Source of the DNA: Galerina marginata
Lineage: Eukaryota; Basidiomycota; Agaricomycetes; Agaricales; Galerinaceae
Reading direction: 5' to 3'
Length of the DNA: 64,000 nucleotides
Assembly: GCA_023014335.1 (NCBI GenBank)
Contig: JAECYW010000008.1
Span: forward strand, 1,364,001-1,428,000
Below the pieces are notes generated by a model, which worked only from the letters and a program-made list of their open reading frames with translations, was not told the DNA's origin and did not search any database. Numbering within the stretch: position 1 is the first letter of the stretch; each line of letters starts with the position of its first letter. Positions 23,601 through 35,588 of the stretch are shown piece by piece. Made by a program: the position numbers and the translations under genes.

Positions 23601-26600
23601 TGGGGAGCGTCCATGGCAGTCACCAGCCTTTCGAAGCAAACCGTTGGCTTGGATATTCGAATCAACTGTTATCTGAAAACGCACGGAATAATGGCGGTGG
23701 GAGTCTTCTATTGTCAAAATTCTTCTCTGCCTTGCTTTACGATTTTCCTGCCTTATCAAGAGCAAGCGAAAACACGTAGCACTGCGCCTCGAGGTCCCTA
23801 TCAATTACCATCTATCACTCGGTTTACACCCGCTAGTCATCCCAGCTCCTCTTGATCTCCCTTTAACCCAATTGCCCTCTGCCCATGTCGAGCCATTGCG
23901 CCCGTTCGCCCCGCTCCCTCGCAGACACTGGAAACCCGAATCCGAATATTCCGAACACGGCTCCCCGCAGGAGGTTCAGGCGTTACAAATGTGCTCCAAA
24001 CCCTTGCATTACGATCTTCAAGGTAGAGCTTGAAGTCTTTCCCAAGAACGGATAGTGGAGTCATGGCCTTCAAGATCTTTTACGTCTGACGCTCCTTATC
24101 ATCATTGCCCATTTTCATTATCGCCACATTCTCGAATAACTGCCTATCGCTCGCTCATCCCACGTCAGATTATTCCCAGTCTCTCAATCGCCTTGGAGGT
24201 CAATGAGATATAGGGAATTGACGAGCATTGACACCAAAGATTCACATCCTCGAGGTACAGGCCGTACACTGACTGGTCCGTGTCTTCCTCTGGGGCTTAG
24301 ATTTACTCATGCGAGGCAGATGAAAAGCTTGATAAGGCCCAGTTTTACTCCTCTCCGTTCCGAACGTCCTCGAGCATTTATCTACATGAAGGTTACACTG
24401 CATTGCGTAATTCGCGAACCTGAACCCATGCGGTGGATGCCAATCATCGACGACTAGTGTTCAATCTCGGGCAATAAATTTTCTTCAACCCTCAGGTCGT
24501 GGATAGACTTCGGAGAATCGGCCAGGAATTCTGCGCTCTTTTGCCCTCGTCGTTACTTGGATCCTCTTGTCTTCAACGGTAGGCTACCTCAAGGCTTCGT
24601 CGCCGCCTATTCTAGTACAAAGATGCACATGAATTTGACGTCTCAGTGAAAAATTCTCCGTCGGGAGCGCATCGCTTCTGCGCCGAGTCGTCATATCAAG
24701 TCTTCTTTTCTTGTACCCGGAATTCGGACCTATAACCCTATAGCAACTTTACAATTATGCCGTTTCAAAAGCGAAGACATCTTCAATTTTGATCTCGTGT
24801 TAAGCGAACACGACGCGCTAGGATGCACCTCGAGTTCAGGGTTCGTTTTTCGTCAGAGATTCTGTCGACTGTGCGAATTGGCCGTCGCTTGCAATTATTT
24901 TACCGGTGTCAGGGCCGCGTAGCGAACCGCTCCGTTGGCCCTGGAACGCCAAGCTATGTGGGTCCCCGACCTTGCCTTATCAGGCATTTAGGAGATTTCG
25001 AAAGGCACAACAATTCACGACCGCAAACATGCGCTAGACATGTGCAAGGCAAATCCTCAAAGCTTTTCGTTCTCTATCTCATTGTCATAACACCAGAAGA
25101 CAGGAAAAATGGCGCTCTATACTCTAATATTTGATGTTCTTTGGTGGCCATGATCTGCTCGCGGTGTCGTGCAAGCATGGGGCTATGTTATTTTGGTCGG
25201 AAGCGGCTGAGAGACCTGATCTGACCTTTTCTAGGTAAACAAGTGACCAACTTGAGGACAGCATTGTAAACGTCTTTCTACTTCGTAGCCGTCGGCTATG
25301 TCCCTTAAAGTGCTGGACAATGCATCACATATTCGTCTGGAGACCTCTAGAAACGACTGTGATACTGGTCCTCGGGGATGGAGTTCAATGTACTTTCCGT
25401 TTCTTGACGTGGCTGTCCAATCATCGGTGGCTTGGAGGGCCTGAGAGTACTGGTCCCACATCTTGGGCCAAGTTTGATGCCCCCCACACTGGTTAGAATC
25501 TGTTCTGATGAGCATTTCATCTGCTCTTTTTTTGTCCTGCCGTACGGGTATTGACAATTCTCTTGGGGATATTGATAGCTCCGTTATCCTTCAATGTTCC
25601 ATATCACAAGATGATTGGCTAAACCAGTCATCGCAAAAACATTGATCTATCATCGTCCTCATCCCGGTCCACAGTTCCAAACTCATGGTTATATCAGATC
25701 AAGTTTTTGATCCTCGTCTAATGGTTAGTGTTTTAAAGAAATTAACCTGTACTTGCAGAGGGTTATATCAAAAGAGCGGGAAATACATTCAATCCTTGTT
25801 CTTAAGTACTGCGATTATCGGAATCCCGCTTAACCACATGCCTTATTCGTTGGTCCTTTTCTTTCGGGAGCGAGATACTGCTCGAGGATGACAACCGTCA
25901 AGCGTTTCCCTATCTACAATTTAAGTCAACGACACTTACATATATCATCTGGATCAAGCGCAAGTCTGAGGTGGAAGAAATGATTAACCTAAAACATTGG
26001 AATCTTGCACTTCGGAACCATAGTTCCGAAATAAAGTCCAATCAATAATGAATCTTTGAACACTGCCAAGGGCAATGGAATTCTCAATGATGCTACAGAT
26101 TGGTTAGCATGAACATAATATTATCTTTAGGCGATGCTCAGAAGCATGCGTTTTACTGCAACTTAATAATCACCTAATTATCTTAAAACCTATAGTAGTA
26201 GTACTGACCATAATTTAAAAAAAGGCTATGTTCCCAGTCCAGCGGTCATGATTATCATCAGTACAAGGGTTATAACTTGGAGGGCTTGAGGATAAAATTA
26301 TCGAGATGTGAGCCAATTGTGAATGCAATTGATAAATGTAATATCTTTACATTGGATAATAAATACGGGTTAGAGGACGGCTTTAAATGCAGTATAATAA
26401 AATTTACATCACAGCCAATCTTGCACCGTACATACCACCAAAACGGACACCCAACATTGAGAGGTATCCAAATCAGGAAGTCGCGAGACAGTTCTATGCC
26501 CCATGCCACGAAAAAATTGGCTCCTCAGTGTCTATTCAGTCCGGGTTGACCAAATGGTTCAGGTGTTTATCACTTCCAGGGAGCTGAAAAAAATAATTCT

Positions 26601-26900
26601 TGGAGTTGCGTGGCCTACGAAGCGTTATTTACCAATACAAAATGGCCGCGCAGGAATCCACATTGGTCAAATAACAGAACTCTGGGTTATGACGGCAGAC
26701 GCCTCCGGAGCTCAGGATTTGTGGCTTTATGCGCCAAATACAACCCTCAGACTACCAGGGATTTAGGCGCTCTTGCCGTTAAATTTAAGCATTCCAGAAT
26801 TATCACCGCTAGGGACTCGGTTTAGACTTTGTGTCCTCGTTCTCTGTGCAGGAGGAATGAAAATCAATTACTCTATCTCGGGAAAGATAATCCCATCTCA
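20674..26900. other. 6.2 kb without a recognised gene
   Basis: Mixed-composition sequence becoming AT-rich to the right. Protein-like but unassigned minus-strand frames occur at 23837-24073 (with GKDFKLYLEDRNARVWSTF) and 25231-25557 (with QATDDWTATSRNGKYIELHP). Both lack a recognisable domain or partner exons and may be gene fragments. Confidence 0.35.
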
Positions 26901-26940
26901 TCTAATTCCCGTGGCAGGTGAGCACATATCGAAGAAATCC

Positions 26941-27390
26941 ATCAATTTCAACTCCATAGAATTCATACCACTTAACCAGAAGTTTGAAGTTTCCACTCCT
27001 GGAGAGCTAACACCAATTTAACTAACAAATCTCATAGCTACCGAGCTTATATCAACTCATTGTGAGGTTTTTGTGTCCAGGAAATCCATAATGCCTTACC
27101 TGGAAGATTTCGGGGCCTAGGAGCCCATATCGAGCTATTTTGAAGCTTTCACGGCAGCAGAACTCATATCAAGTTCATTACTACATTTCAATCCCTAGAA
27201 AATTAAATCTGGGCAACTTGAATATCAAGACAGATGAGTTTGCATCAAGGCATTTCGTCAATTTCAACTCCCTAGAATTCATACCACCTCAGTCGGAAGT
27301 TTCCACTCCTGGGGAACTTATATCAATTGACTCATGAATCTCATGGCTACCGAGGCCATATGAACTCATTCCAACAATTCTGTGTCCAGG
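26941..27390. repeat. direct repeat pair, about 135 bp, 316 bp apart
   Basis: 26941-27080 and 27258-27390 share, in order, tcaatttcaactcc, tagaattcatacca, gaagtttccactcctgg, tctcatagctaccgag (one base different) and tgtgtccagg. Substitutions and small indels separate the copies, so the duplication is old. No ORF crosses both. Confidence 0.7.
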
Positions 27391-27399
27391 GGCCTACGG

Positions 27400-30237
27400 A
27401 AATCGGCGTGGTACAAGCACGCAATTGTAGAGCGCCAGTAAGATATTCAGCACACATCACTCCAGTGCGCGCCAAATTTTGTCATTATAATAATAGTACA
27501 TTAGAGCATCGCGTTGGGTCTGCTTTCCACTCCTACAAGTCTCATCAATATACCTCTCAGCAAACTCGCACGACCAAGGGTGATGTGCACTATGGGAACT
27601 TCTGAGTTGCGTTGGAGATCAAGTACATAAATAGGCGCCTGTATTAGACGCGCAGCATTGCTCAATATTCCGTGCAAATTACTGTGCCATATTTACCAAA
27701 TTTTATTACTATAATAAAATGGTGCAGCATTACCCGATATTCAGTGAAAATTACTGTGCTATATTTACCCGATTCGACTACCAAAAGTATGGAACTTCGA
27801 AGAGGCTTGTGAGTGTCTGGAAAATACAGAACTGAGGACAGGTCAGAGAGGATGCGTCGGTTGATTGACATAACTAACCATCAAATCCTACAAATTACAA
27901 TAGCATGCCGCAGGGTAAATGTCTTTTCAAGTTGAATGTTGCAACTTGCATTTCCGGCACCTATGGACCCTGGCGTGCGAGTGCGCCACAGACATTACAA
28001 CTGCGAATGTAGACATTGTAAACATTATCAGAAGGCTTATAGGCCCACCGAAAACACATTAGGGATGTTTAACTGACGGAGCGTGCTATGCTTCTGCATG
28101 CTTGGCACGCTGTGCCCACTTGAGGCATGCCGAAAGTGTTGTGCCTCTCCTTCACAAAATGGATTATTGAGGGGCAGGAAAACGGTATGCATAGCGTGAA
28201 ATTAAACTAAAATAAAACTAGATAGTCCTACAAACATACATAAGCCAATGTCACGTTAGACCTTGACGGTGTTGGCCCACGACCTTACTGAACCACAATA
28301 TCAGTGTAAACTTGAGATCTAGAAAGCGGGGTCTACGTGGATTATGAAACTGAAAAAACGGCCCATCCAGGGTATCTATTTTTGAAGATCTTTATTTAAG
28401 AACTCTGTGACGAGTTTTCTAAATAAAATAGCTGCTGTGGTTGCTGAGATATTGACAGAACAATGTGTCGCATTCACGGTCGCGTCCATGGTCGCGTCCA
28501 TTCCCTTAAAAACTCCGCAAGCTGATGATCTAAATGCCATGAGATGGTCGATCTCCTTCAGTTTCGATTCCCATGAACCAAGAACAAAATATCTGGTCAT
28601 TATGGCTCTTCGCCCTTGAAAATGGTAACTAATAGTGATTTTGCTGCTCATGCCGGGGAATTATTTAATGGTAATAATTTGGATTCTGGGTACTCAAAAT
28701 GAGGAGTTAATTCATTATCGGCTCTCAAGAGTCAAGACATATGATGGCCAGCATCCCGGAATTTTAATTCCTAGCTCTCAATAATTGCAACTCACGATTT
28801 CACATGATCTTTCCCATCTCACCTCTATCTTTGGTATGAAACAGTTGCAGGATAAGACCATCCTTTGAATTCCATCACATTTTCATAGAACCTACATTTA
28901 AATCGCCCATTTCTAGGACCGGCGCTTATCAACATGGCGGTTGCACCACGTGCCAGTGACTTCAGATACATTGAGCAGGCAGCTAGCTGAAAAAGCGCAG
29001 TTGATGGGCTTACAGATAGTCTGGTAGTCAGGTTTGCCCCAACGAGAGGCTGCTGCGAATATATTCTATTCCGGCAGGATTGCTGAAGCTGAGTATTTAA
29101 ATAGGATTGCGATGGTTGAGTTTTCGAGGTTTTAGTTCTCGTGAAATGAATATGAAAATTCTGATGATTTCAGTTCTCAGCACTTTAGAATAACAGCTTG
29201 AAATGATTTTAGTTTGCATGCCGCGTAAACATCTACTCGTCAAATTTTTGATTCTCGACACTCAAAAAATAGGAATCAAAGGGCTTTCAGCTCTCTGGCC
29301 GGCAGATTGTTTTCGCCTGGAAAATCGAGTCTCTGCCTGCAAAAAGCAGAGCTTGATTAAATTTGTGTCTGCTGCCGCTAGGAAATCAACGCCATCTTTT
29401 TCGATTCTCGTGAGTTAGTAAACCCGACCACTGTAGATTTTATTTCCGTGGACTTGAATTTGACAGCATTGAACAATTTCGATCCCTATGCCGCTGAAAA
29501 TTTAACATCGTGTCTTTGGATTCTCGCGAGCCGTCAAAAATGACGCGGCGAATTTCAATTCGCCAGCCTTCGAACCATCGGGAATCTGAACCCAATGTTA
29601 GTTTCAATTCCTACGACTTAAAAGTAATATATAATGATCCTTTCAAGTCTCATGAAGTGGAATATGGTCTTAAAATATTTCAAGGCTGTCGACCACGAAC
29701 TACGCGACTGTCGCTTTTTGAATCCTACGACTTGAATCTATCAAAGGTTTTCCATTTTGGGATCTAGGCTGTCACACCTTCTCCCCAACCTCATGAACGG
29801 GGTTCTCCCATTGTGTATGTTGTACAAATCAAATAATGCATTATAATGTCTAAATATGTACTCTAGGACAAAGTATATGATGCTGGCATCGTAATCACCA
29901 AGTAGGACGTCTCCGGCCCACGTGGACGCGAGGAGGGAGCGACATCTTTCAGGAAGTAGGGAAATGTTAGGTGCACAGACCAGTGCAATGTACGGAGCAG
30001 GGATCAGTCAGGTGTCAGGTGTGTTATGCTGCATTGTGACGTGTCCCATTTGCGATAAATACGGTGAGATGACAGTAATTAGTCGAGAGCGATGAGGAGA
30101 TTACAGTTGGTATGTGAGTGGAACAATAGAGACCAGAGACACCGATTAACCAAAGAAGGGCTCGAAAGCTAGCAGTTAGGCTAAATTATAATTAAAAGAG
30201 TGACGTTTAAACCAGAGAGGATATGATAAATGGTTCT
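27400..30237. other. AT-rich region with degenerate short motifs, no gene
   Basis: A loose motif gattctcg followed by tgag or similar recurs at about 29248, 29401 and 29519, with related ttctcgtgaa at about 29134. Interspersed are tttcaattc-like blocks at about 28760 and 29604. This looks like decayed repeat sequence. No gene or RNA can be supported. Confidence 0.35.
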
Positions 30238-32541
30238 TCAATGATTGGCTGCCTTGATGAGGTCAGAGGCTCTTTCTGCGAGCAGGTAGACCGGTCCTTG
30301 GGTATGAGAGCTCGGTACGAAGGGCTAAACAAGAAGAATAGCACGTCAGAAGCGTTCCGAGTTTGGATTCAGAAAAGGCTCACGAAAACGGAGGCGTCCA
30401 CAATACGGATGCCGTCGGCGCCTTTGAGAGTTAAGTCGGGGTTGACAACACCGGTTTTTGCATTTGAAGGTGACATTGAGGCTGTGCCAACAGGATGGAA
30501 GATGGTAGTGGTAAGCCCTCGAACGTAGGATTCGATCTGAGAATCAGTTTTTGCTTTCGAGAAAACATCGCCGAAGGGACCGATGACATAGTCCTTCCAT
30601 GCTGGAGCTGCGACGAAGCGTTGAACGGCTTTGACTGCCTCGCGCATTGTGAAAATGTCGAAGGCAGTTGACAAATAGTTGGGGTCAATGAGAGGCTTGT
30701 CGAATGGATTTGTTGTCCTGATCTTAACGGTTCCGCCTATGTTGACTTAATTTAGAGCAAAGCAAAATAATTGACACAAAGACTCACGGGAAGTAGGGCT
30801 GATGAGGACTGCGACAATTGTCATGAAGCTGCCAGTAGGAGGAGAAGGGATACCAGGGTTGAAGTAGAAGTTCTAGGCGAGGTTCAGCAAAGTTTCACAC
30901 CTTGAGCAGACGAAACTTACAGATGTGATCATTTCCCAGTGAGGAGATTTTGGTCCTGGGGCTGGGTCACGGGTACTTTTGAAAATGGCCGAGTTCGAAG
31001 GGAGCCTGGAAAACCCGAAGTTGTTCACGACGTTGTTGGCTAACATTCCCGTCTTATTCTGAATCCACTGTTCCACTGCGGCATTGACTTGATTGGCATC
31101 TCTGAGTACGCCATCGAAACTTTGAGTTCCTTGTACGCTGAAGAGATTGGGAAGGAGTGTGTGATCGCTCAGGTTGTCTCCAACAGATGGGTTGTCAAGG
31201 ACTGTATTGATCTTCAAAGCTTTGAGATCCTTGCTGTTACCGATCCCGGATAATTGAAGAATCTGCGGTGTACCGATGGAACCAGCTGAAAGAATAACCT
31301 CTTTTCGAGCGGTTACAGTGATCGAGCCACTCCCTGTAATGTATTTAGATTTGTATGACTGGATTGTTGGGAACAAACTAATTACCTGCTGGGGTACTTG
31401 AAGTTCCTGGAGAGCTCGTGAATTGAACTCCACGGAAAGATTTGAGACCTCCTCGGGCGGTTCCAGTCTGAACGAGCTTCGTAACGTACGCGTTGATCAA
31501 TACGGTAAGATTTGGTCGGCCGTTAGCTTTGGCGAGATAGGTAGTGGAAGAGCTGCTCCTGACGCCTCCACCGGCAGAGGATTGGAGGAAACCGACGCCA
31601 AGAAGACTGTGATCTCCGCCGCTCATATCTTGGTTGTAAGGAAACTCCGCCAGTTGCTTGGTTGTGGCGAGAACGCGAGGATCGATTGTCTGATTGTTAC
31701 CGGGAAGACTGACCGAAACCATGCCATTGAAGCCATGGAGGGAGGGGATGAACTGTCCATTGGTGTTGTGCCCGTCGACTGGGGGAACAAACTTCTCGTG
31801 CTGGTGAACGGGGGTCAGGGAGAAGCAAGGAACTAAATTTCGTGTCGCTTACCTGTTGCACGTATTTTTTCAGGTTGGCCCACGACCACCCAGAATCTCC
31901 AGAAACAGTGCTGAGTCTTTGCCAGTCTTCGTCTGTACCATATTGATGGAAGAGGTAGTCTGAACAAGGCGAACATGTAAGATGGGACTTAACGTCAGGT
32001 TTTAAGCTACTCACTGGCACTGCTGGAGCCTCCTAGCAACCGTCCTCTGGGATAGGAGAAAGTTCGTCCGTTCATCGAAGCTTGCGGTACGACAGTGTAG
32101 TTCCAGTCGTAGGGAGTGTCTAGGGAAGCCTGTTACACCAAAAACATAACAAAAAACCGATCCTGTGACGTACTAGGAGTGAGAGTTGGACCCAGGAATG
32201 GTGCTTCAGCTGCAAGTACGCCTTGATCGCTAAAAGTTGAAACCGTTCAGTCAAGACAAAAGTGATCACTGATAGCGGCTGGCATACCTCACACCGGCTT
32301 CGAGAACAAGGACGGAGACGCTTGGATCTTCAGACAAGCGACTGGCCACAACAAGACCGGCGTTTCCACCTACTTCCAGTCAATAAAGACGGGGTGTGCA
32401 GTGAGGGGAATGCGCACCGCCAATAATAACGTAGTCATAAGTTAGTGATTTTAGTTGTGATGATTGGGTGAAGGTAGCGCCGAGAGAAGGAACGACGAAA
32501 AGAGAGGTGAGAACAAACGATAAAAGCCGTGAAGAATGCAT
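30238..32541 (-). CDS. GMC oxidoreductase 1 (AA3_2, aryl-alcohol oxidase/pyranose dehydrogenase type), 608 aa
   Basis: Ten exons: 32541-32418, 32369-32288, 32229-32174, 32119-32015, 31959-31853, 31800-31386, 31333-30921, 30872-30788, 30736-30384 and 30324-30238. All phases match. A signal peptide ([20 protein letters not shown]) predicts secretion. The FAD-binding Rossmann motif is GGGNAG, split by intron 1, and a [11 protein letters not shown] segment follows. The PPVDGHNT and VSLPGNN stretches recall Agaricus-type pyranose dehydrogenases. Two catalytic histidines are visible: H543 in FHPVGTASM and H587 in SSHTQGPVY. Their spacing of 44 matches the His pair of fungal aryl-alcohol oxidase. 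Such enzymes oxidise sugars or aromatic alcohols and reduce quinones or O2. The gene lies just downstream of the P450 on the same strand. The substrate cannot be read from the sequence. Confidence 0.92.
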
Positions 32542-32580
32542 TGGGACTGAATGCTGATCTTCATAGTAGGAATTGTTCGA

Positions 32581-32590
32581 GTTTTATACT
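32581..32590 (-). promoter_or_regulatory. TATA box of GMC 1
   Basis: AGTATAAAAC on the minus strand, 40-49 bp before the start codon. The same spacing is seen at GMC 2 and nearly so at the P450. Confidence 0.6.
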
Positions 32591-33380
32591 CCAGACGAGC
32601 TATTGCTTTCGCGTAACTTGAAGGCTTGTATCAAGGACCGTTTCAGGAGCACGTCAATGGCATGTTTGTCTAATCTGAAAATAAAATTGGTTGCGGGTTC
32701 TTCTCAGCATCTACATCGGCGTCGAAGCCAAGAATAGATCTCGATATCGAGGAAACGAGTAGGTACTGAGTCCACAGCTTTCATTGGGGATATTGGGTTG
32801 CTCACCGAGTACCCGGCCGAGTGATGGACAGCCGACACCCAAACTTAACTTGCAATAACTCGACAATCTTGCCTAAAACTGCATAGCCCATTGCATGCTG
32901 TGGGTGTTGTCATATCCTGACCGCAAGATAATAATGGGGCACCCGACCTGACTGGCGAGGCCCGAGTAGAGTTGTGCGATTGTCTCGCCGTAACGATTCG
33001 AGCTTAGGTACAGTGCCAGAATGCTGTGGATCCCTTGACAGACCCCAATTAACTTCATATCCAGCTTTACGCAAGTTAATCTTGTTCACTGACCGTAAGT
33101 CTGAGTACGATGGCTTAAGCAAGCCTTTTCTGACAACATCATGATGATCAAGGAGATTTCCTGTGCATTCACCTTAAAAAGGTTTGTTACTACCCATGTC
33201 AAAGATATATTTTCAGGAAGCTTTTGTTTTTGTAGCTGCAGCAAGTTTAATCTGTGCCGTACTAACGTCACAGAGGTGTGGATAGATCGAATGGACCAGT
33301 GTCAACAATACTGATGGGATAAGGTGTTACTTGTAAGTAAATAGCAGCTCCCGGTGGACACATTTGCTCACTGTGTCCCT
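32591..33380. other. intergenic between P450 3' end and GMC 1 promoter
   Basis: About 0.8 kb with no ORF of interest. It presumably holds the P450 polyadenylation region and the GMC 1 upstream control region. Confidence 0.5.
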
Positions 33381-35547
33381 TCAGTGATCCGTTTCAATAC
33401 AGTCCCGAATCAGTGCCTCTGTCAACCGGCCGCGGGGCGTTATGCTACACTTGAACGGCGCGGGGTATCTAAATGTAAAATATCGAGTCAATGATGGATC
33501 ATGCCAAGAATATATAATTCCCACGAGAGCAGGCCACTGGTAAATTCTGCCTTGGGTTTCATTGAATTCCCATGTACATCAACAGGTGGCTTGATATCAT
33601 ACACAGCAAGGACAGAAGAAACGATGGCGTAGAGAGAATTATCGCTCATGTGTCTCCCAGGGCACATGCTATAAAGGAATTAACATTTGTTTCAGCATTT
33701 GATAGAATATTTGACTCACCGACGCCCAAATCCAAAAGCCGCACAGTCAGGGTTTCTGGCATTTGGGTCCAATTGTCCATCCTTCAAGTATCTCTCTGGT
33801 TGGTATTCCAGTGGATCAGAAAAAACATCTGGGTCATGTAGAATGGACCTTTCCAATATTGGGTGTGAATCAACGAGATAGAGTAAATAGCCACCTCTTG
33901 TCACTTACCATCCATTTCCTATAACTACAGTTCCTCGAGGAATAAAGAATCCATCGTACTCGTCGTCTTTCGAAGACATGTGACCAACGGCTTAAATTCG
34001 TTCGGGGATCAGAGCCTGTGAATGAGAACGATGCAATGGACTAACCTAGAGGAGTAACCAGATTCCACCGCATTGTTTCTTTGACAAGAGCGTTAATGTA
34101 TGGCAAGGCATTTCGGTCAGTAAAATCCGGAAGCCGGCTTCGGCCAACCACTGTATCGAGCTCTGCTTGAGCCCTTGTCTGCACCTCGGGGTAGAGAGCC
34201 ATTGCCAAGAAAAACGTCTGCACTGCAGAAACCGTCTTTGCATATCAAAGATCTCAAAAAAAGGGCGACCATGAAAGCAGGTTGTCGACTTACAGTATCA
34301 GCACCACCTAGTCCGACTGATGTGAGTATGATAGATACGGCACCGAGTCGAGAGAGACACGATATCATGATGAAAGTATACATACCAACGTATGCAACGG
34401 CAGCCGTGTCCTGAGCAATTCTCCTCTCTTCTGCATGGAGTGGATCACCCTGATCGGGTAGTCGGTCTATCAACGTTGCTGCCAATGAAGGGATCGCTTC
34501 GCCTTTTTGCTGGTGACGAAGGTTATTAAACGACGCGGGGACGCGGGATAGATTGAATGGATACCATTTGGTCCTCGACGTATTTGAAAGGTTTTTCTGC
34601 GACGTCTGCATTCATTGCCCTCCACCGTGCAGCCTTTCGCTGGAACCCAGCACCCGGAAACCACGTTGGTACGTATTTCAGTATAGGGATTAAGTCCACC
34701 AAGAAAGTTCCTGGGACACCCGCTTCGGCGAGACCCATTAGAGCGCCTTCGGCGTTCGAGATATATGGGTCGTCGGATTCCTTCACGCTAATTCCGTAGG
34801 CCACACTCATGATGGTAGCAGCAAATGTGCTATTCATAAGAGAAATATTGTCAGTGTTGATGAAGTTAAAATATCTTTAGAACTGACTGCCGAATATGAT
34901 GCATGAAGTCATCTGGGGTGATGAGAAGCCGATGTAGAAACGCTCGAACTTCACGTGCCTGAACAGGTTGGTACTTTGAGACGATGTTCTGATGAAAGTG
35001 TTCGTTAAAAGTACGACGATGCCGACGCCACCATGCGCCGTATGGTAGCAATGCCATATTATAGTCCCAGTTCATCCTGAAAACCAAAAACGATGCTTCA
35101 GGAAGGTAAATTGTCTGAGAAAAATCAAACCCACAATTCCAGTACCATGGGCATTCGCATTCTATCCGAATATGTCGAAGACCGTTTCTCAAAGAGATCG
35201 TTTGTCCTTCGTAGGGAGCCCAAGACAAGAAATGGTTGACCAAGTACTTCAAAATAAACCATGTCACCTGTTACAGAAGTCAATAAGGGAGAACGGAAAG
35301 CGAGACAGAGTCTACCGTAAACTTTGAACCACTCATCATACACAAGCCATGGCTTATCAATGGGCATGTCAAACAGGTTCCCTATAAATGGGAACCCTTT
35401 GGGACCAGGAGGGAGAGGAAGGCCATTTGGGTTTCTTGTACGAGAGATTGCAGTCTTCCAGATCGTTACGCAGACGATAACAGATAAAACAATGGTGTAG
35501 AGAGGATATATCCCAGTTAGAGTTATGGCCTTAGAAAGGGTAGACAT
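33381..35547 (-). CDS. cytochrome P450 monooxygenase, 532 aa
   Basis: Eleven exons: 35547-35316, 35267-35135, 35076-34888, 34829-34565, 34509-34386, 34316-34294, 34235-34046, 33990-33909, 33848-33720, 33668-33525 and 33468-33381. The exons add to 533 codons. A hydrophobic N-terminal anchor (about residues 10-30) is followed by the proline hinge [15 protein letters not shown], so it is an ER-bound microsomal class II enzyme. Other landmarks are [12 protein letters not shown] (helix C), GGADTT at residues 318-323 (helix I, oxygen activation), KETMR with E375/R378 (ExxR), PERYL, and FGFGRRMCPG with the haem-ligating Cys458. The C-terminal exon supplies the family-typical [11 protein letters not shown]. 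The sequence resembles the large Agaricomycete P450 group often annotated as O-methylsterigmatocystin-oxidoreductase-like. The substrate is unknown. The gene is intact. Confidence 0.93.
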
Positions 35548-35580
35548 TTCGAGGTTTCAAGTTCCCGAAAAGCAAAGGAA

Positions 35581-35588
35581 TTTTATAC
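35581..35588 (-). promoter_or_regulatory. TATA box of the P450
   Basis: GTATAAAA on the minus strand, about 34-41 bp before the start codon. Confidence 0.55.
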
